From NCBI RefSeq assembly GCF_000002425.4, contig NC_037253.1, forward strand, positions 19,415,602-19,479,601: a stretch of 64,000 bases of DNA. Reading direction: 5' to 3'. A program made the position numbers and the translations under genes. Position 1 is the first letter of the stretch; every line of letters begins with the position of its first letter. A model generated the notes under the pieces. The model ran no database searches. It worked only from the letters and a program-made list of their open reading frames with translations, and was not told where the DNA came from. Source of the stretch: Physcomitrium patens (lineage: Eukaryota > Streptophyta > Bryopsida > Funariales > Funariaceae). This document shows positions 37,666 through 48,430 of the stretch, piece by piece.

Positions 37666-38301
37666 ATGGCTGGCCCCGGAAATGACTTCGATCACCTGTT
37701 CAAGATCCTCCTGGTCGGGAATTCAGGTGTTGGAAAGAGCAGTCTCCTTCTCCGGTTCACTGCCAGCAAATTCGACGACCTGTCGCCAACAATTGGAGTA
37801 GATTTCAAAGTGAAAATGGTGAGCTTGCAAGGAAAGCGTCTGAAGCTGACGATTTGGGATACTGCAGGGCAAGAGAGGTTTAGGACGTTGACGAGCACTT
37901 ACTACAGAGGTGCTCAGGGCATCATCTTGGTCTACGATGTTACAAGGCGGGCTACATTTACAGATTTGTCAGATGTGTGGTTGAAGGAGGTGGACCGATT
38001 CTCCACCAACAAGGATTGCATCAAGATGCTAATCGGCAACAAGGTGGATCTGGAGGAGAGCGAACGCGTGGTCGCTAAGAAGGAAGGGATTGCGTTTGCG
38101 AGGCAACATGGGTGCTTGTTTCTGGAAGCAAGTGCCAAGACGAGCATCAATGTTCAGCGCTGCTTTGACGAGCTGGTGCACAAGATTTTGGATACCCCCA
38201 GTTTGACAGCCGACACAGCGCAATTGGAGACAAATCTCTTGAGATCCGATCAGATGTGGGATCAAGGGTATCTCGCACTAGGCGGCGTATGCAGCTGTTG
38301 A
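37666..38301 (+). CDS. RABC: Rab GTPase, RABC / Rab18 type
   Basis: A small Ras-like GTPase that cycles between GDP and GTP states on endomembranes to control vesicle or lipid-droplet/ER-linked traffic. The single exon encodes 211 aa. Motifs: P-loop GNSGVGKS (18-25); switch I with SPTIGVDFKVK (40-50); switch II WDTAGQE (64-70); NKVD (125-128); a SAK motif. It ends with CSC, a double-geranylgeranylation signal. The LSPTIGVDFKVK and YYRGAQGI blocks and the overall match place it in the plant RABC (Rab18) class. I chose the ATG at 37666 because family members begin a few residues before the conserved FKxLL(V/I)G strand; the in-frame extension to 37609 lacks an ATG of comparable fit. Absence of coding introns is unusual for plant Rabs and could indicate a retroposed copy, but no poly-A tail or decay is evident. 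Confidence 0.93.
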   Translation: MAGPGNDFDHLFKILLVGNSGVGKSSLLLRFTASKFDDLSPTIGVDFKVKMVSLQGKRLKLTIWDTAGQERFRTLTSTYYRGAQGIILVYDVTRRATFTDLSDVWLKEVDRFSTNKDCIKMLIGNKVDLEESERVVAKKEGIAFARQHGCLFLEASAKTSINVQRCFDELVHKILDTPSLTADTAQLETNLLRSDQMWDQGYLALGGVCSC

Positions 38302-41300
38302 TTCTAAAGCTGAGAGTATCTCACCTCGATTGTCGTCTTGATTCCTTCAAAATGTGCAATTGCCTGATTCTTTTTTGTGTAGGCATCCGTAACTTCGGTT
38401 TCAATATAGATAACCACACGTGTAGCTGCAGCACTCGCGGTTCCTAGCGACTCAGTGGTGAAATTAAAACAGAGGATAGCGAAGGTAACAGTTCCTGCAC
38501 AGACCCATAGCTTAGAGCTTAGGCCTCAATCTGTACAAGTATGTTAAAGCGAGGATAAACCGAGCCGTTCCAGCACTTCAATTTGATTGTATAGATTTCC
38601 ATCATCTTCACGGATGTGTACCTTGGATCTACTATTGCTCATTGCTCCTTGCCAATATGGAGCATAGCCTTTGCCGGAGATGCATTAATCTCTTTAATTA
38701 CTGAATGTGAAACTCCTTTGTGATTTCTAGCATTGGAGTCTACTTGAATTGCATTATTCTTATCTACAAAGACCCTACTCCTTTTAAATATTCCACTTTA
38801 CTGTTTTATCTGGGTAGTTGAATAACAATACTAGAAACTTTTGCAGGGGGAGGCATTATTGCTTCTGTCAATATAGCACTTTCCTGGAGCAATGTCATCT
38901 GCATCTGCGGTCCAATTCATCGACGCATATCTATCTTGATTAAGTGGCCCTTAACACTTGAAAAGCTGATGGATCAACTGGAAAAAATTGTACAGGCATC
39001 GATCTGAGGGTCTTCTTTTCAACGGAAACTTTTATACTTTCCATGAATAGGCTCTGCTTTTTTATATCTCACCTTAGTGGTGAAGTAGGTATGTTGCAGT
39101 CTACATGCCCTCTATGATTTACACTGCTCACCACTGAATTCGTCGCTCTCGTTACATAATTTGCTGTAATGGACTTCAGTGGTGCTTGCGAGATGTGTTT
39201 GCTTACTATTTATCACATCCATTGGAGGAGATCGTACTCTGTCAATTTAAATACGGTGCATCGAGAATATTATCTCAAGACAGCTATTTCTCGACGAATT
39301 GCCACTCGTGCAGGGAACAGTAGTGTTGTCCTACTCGTGGAGAATCTGTTGCAGTACTTGAGTCATGCGGATCAATCTTTCTCGCTTATTTTCCTTCTTA
39401 TCGTCCCTTGACTCCGTATTAAATCGCAACATTCAGTGTCCTCCGAGTTGTATCATTTTCTCTGGGTCAGCTTTTGAGGGAATTGCCCGGTATGATCGTG
39501 GTGTCTTCATGCTTATATGAAAGGTTGAGTGCACATCTGGATTTGTTTTTACTTTTCATCACGGCATTGATTTAAATGATGAACATAGCAATAATAATAT
39601 CAATAAAGAATTGCTCTCTCGTTGGGCTAGCTAAGCCTTAGGTGATGCAGATCGAAATTTCCTTTCATTCGTGCGGCAGAGAGAATTTTTTTTATAAATA
39701 AATAAGCAAATCTAAATAACAGAAATCCAGCTGAAATCTTTCGAACCCTGACAACCACCACAAGAGTAAATTTCTTCCCATGCACGGTATTCGATCGGTC
39801 CAGCGTGGATTGGGTCGCTTTTGATGAGCTAGTGGGTCTTTTGAAAACGATTACCAGGATGCTGGTTTTCTTCAAAAAGCAATTCCATGTTGAGCGAATC
39901 CTGACGTTAAATAGTTACACCCTTCTCTGACTCGCACACAGTCAAAGAAATCAACCGCAGAACTGGTGGAGTTCAGTTCGGCTCCTTTAACTAACACCCC
40001 ACATAGTGAAGGAATCATGATTTTAGCATGAAAGCACCCTCAATATCTCACACTGTTGTAACCACCGTTCGCAGAGCAAACACAGATTTTACTTAGGCTG
40101 GTCTTTTCTTTCTGTCACGTGGGAACTTCAAATGCCAAACTCTATGCAGCAGATTGCAAGACGTGAATTTAGACCCGAAGCTCTGACCTTTTCCAACAAT
40201 TCTCGAGAAAGGGTCAGCAAATTCTTATCATACGTGGGGGATTCAAACTCACAACCCAATAAAGCTCCCCGACGAGACCATTGATAGTCCTTAGCGGGGC
40301 CGGCAAATCCGAATCCAAGTGGCATGTTACGAAACCAAAAGCGGCAACCGCACTGCCGGGAGAACAGTTCAAAATTAGCAGGCTCATTTGGAGGCGATGT
40401 CTCACAAACCAATCATACTTCCCTCCACGAGAATTCTCTGTGGCTCGCACTCTGGGTTTAGCCCACGCTGGTCCGCAGAATCTAAGCGCATGCGCGGAGG
40501 ATGAACATCACGGGGCAGGAAATCGAGAGCAGCACCGACCCAGTTGGTATCCCACAGCTGTCGCTTCACTGCAATACGATGCGATACACTGCTCCTGCCG
40601 AATGTGCGCGATTCGGAGGAGAGGCAGCGTCCATGGATCCATGGATGGAGTGAGTGAAGATGGTTGGGATCCCATCTGCGCCGGAACCCAGTTTCATGAG
40701 ATCCGAATGACGACGACGACGACGTCGGAGGAAGAAACGAGGCCCAGCTCCCGAAATAAGGCCACATTTCTCTGGGCACCGCTTGGATTAATCCCATAGC
40801 GCAGCTCCAGCCCCTCGACCCCACAACGACAACGCGCACACTCACCCAGAAAAAACTCACACACACAGACTTAGTAATTGCGACCCAGGGGTTAAAAAAT
40901 TTAAATGTTTATTTTTAGGACATTGGCAAATGTTGTTGATGGGTATGTGGTTTTGATTCTTATGAATCTTTTCATAGAGACCCAGAAATGGTTAGTTTTT
41001 GTTGTTTTTTCTTTGTTTTGCTTGTTTGTTATGTTTTGTGTTTTTCCTTCCTGTTCATAATTGGTAGTGGATGTGACTGGTTGGGTGCTTTATAAGGTGG
41101 TTTGCCATGTTGCACGTTTGTTTGTAGTCATCTTCAAATAATGAAATGAACAGGATACAAGTGGGGGCTCACTCACCAGGGACCGTTGCCAAAGTACTGT
41201 TATTTACATGTTAAATATTACAAAACAGACAGCTATTAAACATTCGAACGTAAGGGCTTGGAATACACAAAACCGATAAAAAAACAAAAAAAAAAAAAAC

Positions 41301-41928
41301 GAGTGAAGGTTTTGTTGTTAATTTATGTGTTTTAAGGAAAAACTATTGCAATGTTGTTATTTGTGGTATTTTAAAATCACTTACGAATAAATAAATAAAA
41401 ACAAAACCAACTATTAAAGATTATTTATTTAATGGCTAGAACTAAAAAAATCATGCTTTCATATAAAACAATTTTATAGTATATTATATCATTCCTCAGT
41501 CATTGATGTTACATGTGTCATTAAACATACTTCAACTTGCATTTTTTTTTTAAATGTTTATTTATCTTGTCATTCTTTCTTTTCTTTTCTTTTTTTCTAT
41601 GAATTTTTTGCATTTTAAAATTCAAAAATCATGCAATCTGGTTAGATTAATTTAATAAAATTGATTTGATTTTACAAATTAATTTCTTTCTGCTTTGTTG
41701 TTTCAGACTCCCTTTATACTGTTGTTAGCAAATAATTTTCATAAGTATTTCAATCTCTCTATATATAAACAATTAGGTTTGGAAATTAGCTTATTTATTT
41801 TTTTTATTCCAGCATGGAAGTTAATACTAGATTAAGATTATTTTGTTTGCATCAGGTGAAAAAAAATTGACCTTTATCTAGTGAAATATCTAACATAAAA
41901 ATTGCAAGAATGTCAAGTAATCAAAATG

Positions 41929-41955
41929 AAAAAAAAAAAAAAAAAAAAAAAAAAA
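41929..41955. repeat. A27 homopolymer
   Basis: An uninterrupted A-run of 27 bases in AT-rich intergenic DNA. It could be a retroposon tail, but no element body is recognisable upstream. Confidence 0.85.
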
Positions 41956-42560
41956 CCACCAAATACCAAAATTAAAATAAATAAAAATTAGATGCCATAT
42001 AATATCACTACATGATAAATAAACAAAATGTGGTGCCTAAAACACATCACAACAATCAGTTGTTGTTAATGAAGATCTTGGAATGAATAGCAATTGCATT
42101 TTTTGCATCCTAGAAACAACAAAATTAGTTATATATATATATATATATATATAGAAAATCAAATTAAAATATAGAATTTGGTAAATTATAATATCTTAAA
42201 TTTTTGGAAATAATAAACAAGTCTCTTTTGTCAATTATTCTCTTTCTTATCTATTCTTTCAATTAACTTTTGACAATAATATTTGTCATTGAAATGACAT
42301 TTAAGATTTTATTGCCTCTCAGTGTTGGAGCTTGCTTTTAGATATTATGGAAATAAAATAAAATAAAATAATCTTCAAGAGAGAAATATTGCCTCCTAAC
42401 ATGATAGAATTACTAATGTTGAATCCGTTTAGAGAATGTGACAAAACCAATTGGTACAAAATAAAATAAAATAAAATAAATCAAATAAGATCACCTTAAA
42501 AAAGACTCAACTTGTTAAAAAATGACAACACCACAAGGTTTGAAAAAAATAAAATGAAAC

Positions 42561-42605
42561 ACAACAACAACAACAACAACAATAACAAAAAAACAACAAC
42601 AACAA

Positions 42606-42636
<31 letters not shown>
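42561..42636. repeat. (CAA)n microsatellite merging into an A30 run
   Basis: Interrupted CAA repeats (about 42561-42606) run into about 30 A residues (42607-42636). The arrangement resembles the tail of a non-LTR retroposon, but the body is not identifiable. Confidence 0.8.
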
Positions 42637-42638
<2 letters not shown>

Positions 42639-43826
42639 CTTCTATGCCTTGAAGAAGGAAAGGAAACAAAACAAAAATACAAAAATAAAGTGAGAAACTT
42701 CATCCACTTTTCCAATCACCCTAAATAAATACCAAAATGCCATACAAACAAGTCATGACGTAAGTCCGACCACACGCTGACGTGGACCGCGGCATGCAAC
42801 TTGGAAACGCCACCGAAGCCCACGGGATCCCGTCTCCACGGTGATAAGACCCCTAAGTTGCCGCGGGCGGCACGAGCCCACCGAAGGGGTTTGACCGCGC
42901 GCGACGCCGGGCGCGGGGAGATCATCGGCCGAGGGCGTCGAAAAACAGGAAGGACGAGTGGACCTCAGATTGAGATGGCGGAGATTGACTTGCTGGTGCC
43001 TATGTTTTGTCTTAATCTGGAAATAGATTTCGTGGGTGCGGGACCATTTGCATGGGTTTGATACCAAACTGTGCTAGACCGACGAAGATTGATTGATTGA
43101 TGGATTCATTGATTCTTCGTCTCTACTGCCTCACCGCCTGCAGCTCTCCACCTCCTCCCTTCGGCTTCTGGGTGCTTCTTCCTTCCTGTCGATCCCGGCT
43201 TTCATTGTTGCATCGCCGTCATTGTTTTCGAGTAAGAGCGAGACAGCACGCGAGAGAGGGGTTCTGAGAGTAAATGAGATCGCCGCATGAGGTTCGCTTA
43301 TCTGGACAGTGCTCATGGGTGGGATTTTGTTAGCGACGAGGCTTGTTAGGCTGGTGTCGATCCTCCACGAACTAGTGCTTGTTAGTGCGGCAAGAAAGGT
43401 AGTATCTCAAGTCTTTCTAGCTGATCGCGGCCGGAGGCTGCGGGTGACTGGTCACTCGTGAAAACATCTGCTGGTCGATGGTTTTGCGCAAGCATGCACG
43501 AGAATCGATCGTCTGAAACGAATACTGGTGCAGTGTAGTGGAAGGTGTTTATAGTAATGAGGAGAAGTGGGATGTCTGACTGTGGAGGCCTGACAGATGA
43601 GGATCATGTCTGTTTGGAGAGTCAGCTACTTTTCTTTTGGCGTCGCATCAGCGCTGCGCGACGATTGATGGCTTCGATGCAGGGTGGAGAGGCGAAAGAG
43701 ACAACAGGGACAGATGAATATTTGACTTTCTGTCTTGAGTCCTGAAACTTCCGTGTCACAAATGCGGAGCAAAAACGAGGATCGGTGAAAGATTGGGTTT
43801 TCGAGGAGCAAGACACTGCTGGAGTG

Positions 43827-46800
43827 ATGGGAATTGATTTGAGAACGTTGGTGTTGGTGTGGTGGCTGCTCCTTGCGTCGCCCTGGGTATTGCTTTCGAA
43901 GTCGATGACACTGGAAGAATTCAGCGTTAAGGAGAAGAAGGTTCAGCGTTTGGCATCCGATGTTCTCCATAATGCGCGAGATACGGATGAATGCGGTGAG
44001 GTGCCCAATTCTTCATAGCATTCGTTTTCTGGAGACACGTCCATCTGACACTGCAGATTGAACAGCAGATGATACGAAGAATACACGACAGGCCTCCCCA
44101 TTGATTTCACAGATCGGTGTTTCTACGGGCAATACAGCAATTCTTGATTTCCATAAACTAGATCACCACGATGGGGGCTCCAACGTTGAGTACTTACCAA
44201 GGTTTTGTCTCTTGGTTCTTCCTCTGCAGGGCTTACGCTGTGCATCGACAATTGCGCGCGTCATGCCTGCTCGGCCGTTCACACTGACAATTTTGTGTGT
44301 GCCAATACGTTGCGAAACGTTTCGGATTGCCAATCTCTTGACACTGGAAAACCATGCTTACAGCTGAAGCTCAGCTTTGACATGAAGGGCTTCGTCCGGT
44401 AAGTGGATTAATTCACTTGCTCGGTATGATGTGCCCCCAAGTTGTGCTCAATGCAGTGTTGTATCAACCGAGCAGCGACTCACAAAATATGCATTTCTTG
44501 AACTGCTTCGCTTGTAGGCTTCCGCCACCCATCATCGACTACTCGAATGACAAGCTGAGGCCGGAAATCACGAGAGCAATTTGCTCCCAGTCAAATCTTG
44601 CGTTCCAATCGAGCAGCGAGGTTACCCACACTTTCTGGAACTACTTCGGATCTGCAGAGGGTGTTTGGAGAAGCTTTCCTGGACGAGTACTTTTCAAACT
44701 GTCCCATGAGTCTACCACTTTTTTTTATTACAAGTTCTTGTTTCCGTGGGATTGCAAAGTCTCACAGCATGCATGAATGTGTGGTCAACAATTCCTTGAC
44801 AGGTAGCCGATCCTAATGGGGGTTGCATAACCTACGATCCCCGCAAACGGCCGTGGTATATCTTGGCAACGGCGGTGGTCAAAGATCTGGTTATCCTTCT
44901 GGACACCGGACAGCAAAATGTCGACGCCTTTAAGTTGGCTGTGAATGTTGTTTCAGAACTTTTTGATACCGTTCGGATCGACGATTTGGTAAATGTGGTT
45001 ACTTTTGATTCCACAGCCGCGACTCCACTGCAACCGAGTTCGGTAAGTGTTTTTCTTACTACTCGGAATGACTTATCGTTGCTTTTTCTTCTTCTTTTTT
45101 TTTTTTTTTTTTTTTTTTTCCCATTGCGCCGAAGTTGCGTGATAGATACAGTAAAATTTTCTGACATAGTAATCGACGTTTCTGGATCATGCCGTCAACC
45201 TGCAGCTGCGCATTGGAAAAGATAGCAATGCCGCAGAGTTGTCCAAGAGGTTTGAGCTGTCCAGCGTGAAGAATACAGCTAATGGTTACTCAAACATCAG
45301 TGGAGGATTTAAGCAAGCAAGGTCGATGCTTCAACCTTTAAGTAAGCTGAAGGTGCGGTTCTTCGTACCTTGTCAATCCCCAAACCGTCTGTGATATGTG
45401 TTTTCCATTTTCCCAATGATCTCTTCAGAATCAGGGAGATTTTCTCTCAAATACCTCTAAACCTACGCACATGCGTCGTCTTTGGATAATCCCATCGGCA
45501 GATATTTTTGGTATTCACCGACGGCTACTTTTCCAAGAGCTCCACCTTCTACGACCCCGCTCTTCAGCGCGAAGTTGCAACCCTCAAAACGAACAACGTC
45601 GTGGTATTCTTTTTCAGCATTGGGCCGGGTGAAGCTGACAACCCCCCAGATCCACTTACAGAACTCCGCAAAGTCTCATGTTCTATGAACAGCACCGTGA
45701 CTTATGTGAGCCAATTAGATGCTCACTGGAATCCTCTCTGGGCCATTCGCCCCTACTACGATTACCAAGCGCAACTCCGAAATTCAAGCACGAATGGCAG
45801 TTTCTGGACCGACCCATACATGGATTTCGATGGTTTAGGCGAGGTCGCCACTGTTGCTCACCCTGGTTCGCAGATCCCCACCCTAGACCTGAACTCTATC
45901 AACATTGCTGGATGCATAGCTAAGGAGACTGGGTACAATTGAGGCAGAGACTTTATGTTAACTGATCGCAATGGGTTGTCATTCGTTCATTTGCAGTATA
46001 CGCGAACGGAACGTTGTATGGCGTCGCCGGCATTGACGTGTTTGTTGATGAGAGAGACAATTCCATCATCAAGTCTAAAGCTGTTGATCCAAATGTCCCC
46101 ACCGCCCAATTGACGTGTCACTTAAAAAACGTAAGTAAGATTTTTGACATGGTATTTTAATTTCACGAATATTCTGGGTGATGTTATGGACGCGGATCTC
46201 TGAAGCCTGAGCAACGCCCGGTGGATCTTGTTGGTTTGCATGGGACGTGCTGATCACACCTTTTAAGATGACAGGAGTTCCTCGATTTTAATGTGCAGGT
46301 TAACCTTAGCGGGTGCACCAAAGCTGTCGACCCCAATCTTAAACCTCTGTGTCAGCAAAATATGTATCTCAACGAGGATCAGGAAAAGGTTTACAAGAAT
46401 CTGCTGTGTTGCGGCACTTGCACTTTCCGGAACACCAAGAATCGTAATCTTGTTCCAGTGTATCTAGCCGCGGTGGGAACGAGTGTTGTCGTCATCGTAC
46501 TGATAATTATCATTGCTGTCTTTGCTTTGAAATACAGAGCTGCCCGGAGATACGTTCAAGAGATCCAAGAAGGTGAGGGTGAAACTTTGAACGCTTCGCT
46601 CCGTAACTTCAAGCAGAATTGAGCGCTCCTCTCATTTCACACTTACATATACATACATTTAGATACAAATACATATATGGTCGATTAAGCATAGAAGGAA
46701 TTAGTTCATTGAAAATCTGGTGGTGTGTTTTTGCCTTCAGATTTTGCAAAGGCGTCTATATCAACGAATTTGTACACGTATAAAGAGCTGAAAAAGGCCA

Positions 46801-48430
46801 CTCGAAATTTTCACAAAGACAATAAACTGGGCGAAGGTGGATTTGGAGAAGTTTTCCTGGTAAGCACCCTCGAAATTGCCTATCACGGAACATGACAGCT
46901 GATAGTTCTTGAAGTAATAATTGGAGGGCAAAGACCAAAAACTTTTGAGTTTCATGGTCGTGCAAGGTTAAGCCGGATTGCCAGAGTTGACCTGCTGTGG
47001 TGGTTCTGGACAGGGAAAGATTAGGGATGGTTCGCAAGTGGCAGTGAAGAGGCTTTCTGAAGACTCCAAGCAAGGGAAGCCTCAGTTTCTGGCAGAGGTG
47101 ATGATCATCAGCAAAGTGCAGCACAGGAACCTCGTGAAATTGCGGGGTTGCTGTGTCGAGGGACGTCACCGACTTCTTGTGTACGAATATTTGGAGAACA
47201 AGAGTCTTCGTGAAACCATGTTGGGTAATCCTCTTCTTCCGAAGCTTCACTTAGCAATTTTCTGCACATGAAGATCGATGTCTAAAAATATTACAGTATA
47301 CCCTAAAATCAATTCCGGAAGTGTAGGGGCCCCGGAGCAAGTGGTACATATCAGTTGGCCAACTCGATTCAACATTGCGGTTGGAACTGCTCGAGGTCTG
47401 GCATACCTGCACGAGGAAATTACTCCTCGCATTATCCACAGGGACATCAAAGCAAGCAACATCCTTCTGGACGCTAACCTCGAAGCCAAGATTTCTGACT
47501 TTGGTCTAGCCAAGCTCTGCCCAGATGAACGAACACATTTGACAACAGCCATTGCAGGCACATTGTGGGTGTCTCTAACCTAAAATTCAGAATAATTGTG
47601 TCCATTCTAGTTCACCAATGTCGCACAGATTCACGAATGGATTCCAATCATAGTTTTGTGCACTTAACAACACTTCGAGGAATCTAACGTGCAGCTGTTT
47701 GTTGTTGGGGATTGCATAAAAGAGGCTACATGGCTCCCGAGATGACGCGCGGGCAGCTTACAGAGAAGGTGGACGTGTATAGCTTTGGCGTCCTATTGAT
47801 GGAGATTGTCACTGGTAGGGCTACCATGAGCATCACCGATTTTGGATCTTCGATTTGCCTTATTGACGAGGTGCATCTTCTCTCACACTCTCTCTCTCTC
47901 TCTCTCTCTCGCCCACATGTACACACGCTTCCGCGCTCGCGCGAACAAGTGCTCCTTTATCTTCAATGCTCAGAATCAAGTGTAAACCATCCTTGCGCTC
48001 GATTGAATACTCTGTTTGGATGCAGATGCGGGACTTGTCCAGAAAAGCTCACGAAACAGGCGCAGAAGAGCTGATGCTTCGCTATGCGGATCAAAAGCTT
48101 CAAAACGACTTCAACAAAGAAGAAGCCATCAGGGTGTTAAAGGTGGCCCTTCTGTGTACAAACGACGCTCCAACGTCCCGGCCTTCCATCACGCAAGTGG
48201 TCCAGGTGCTGATCGGCGCGCGAGAGTTTCCCGAATATCTCCTCAAACATCTCCTCGAGAGCTATCAATCTACCCCGAGACCACGCTGGTATGACTCCGA
48301 TTTATCCAACGCCAACTCTTCGTATACCCATACTGGACGCCATTTCAACTCGCCCACAGCCGTCACCACCACCAGCGCCAGCAGAGATGAAATAGGGTGC
48401 GTTTCTTCAGTTAACATGGAAGGCAGATAG
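43827..48430 (+). CDS. Receptor-like kinase with extracellular VWA and Cache domains
   Basis: A predicted plasma-membrane Ser/Thr receptor kinase. Exons: 43827-43995, 44230-44398, 44518-44686, 44803-45042, 45206-45352, 45502-45865, 45997-46130, 46299-46572, 46741-46859, 47014-47224, 47327-47564, 47723-47870, 48026-48430, giving 928 aa with all phases closing. Order: signal peptide (about 1-24, [16 protein letters not shown]); Cys-rich N-terminal part (about 55-90); VWA-N-like block (FPGR...YDPRKRPWY); VWA fold (about 195-340, VNVVTFD, FLVFTDG); Cache block ([36 protein letters not shown]); membrane span at about 515-541; kinase with GEGGFGEV (586-593), Lys607, HRD (703-705), DFG (723-725) and APE (749-751). 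The kinase is a complete RD type, closest in look to the LRR-VIII/DUF26-related RLKs. The ectodomain resembles voltage-gated calcium channel alpha2-delta subunits. Its MIDAS is DTGQQ (203-207) instead of DxSxS, so metal binding is doubtful. Ligand unknown. Confidence 0.88.
45095..45119. repeat. T25 run in an intron of the receptor kinase
   Basis: A long T tract inside intron 4, between exons 44803-45042 and 45206-45352. It is upstream of the acceptor by about 85 bp, so it is unlikely to be the functional polypyrimidine tract. Confidence 0.85.
47888..47910. repeat. (CT)n microsatellite in the last intron of the receptor kinase
   Basis: About 11 CT units just after the donor of the intron 47871-48025. 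Confidence 0.85.

Larger units (their letters stand above)
38302..43826. other. Intergenic DNA between RABC and the receptor kinase
   Basis: 38.3-40.1 kb probably starts with the RABC 3' UTR. 40.1-40.86 kb is a GC-richer island with overlapping open frames on both strands, none recognisable. 40.9-42.7 kb is AT-rich with simple repeats and A-runs. 42.75-43.0 kb is a short GC-rich block, and 43.0-43.8 kb is the likely promoter and 5' UTR of the receptor kinase with several short upstream frames. Confidence 0.5.

Noticed and set aside
40225-40262. TΨC-arm-like GAGTTTGAATCCC on the minus strand
   Set aside because: The rest of a tRNA cloverleaf is missing; two mismatches to the B-box consensus.
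40128-40866. Open frames of 172 (plus) and 154 (minus) codons in a GC-richer island
   Set aside because: They overlap antisense, neither resembles a known protein, and no splice-consistent extension is seen.
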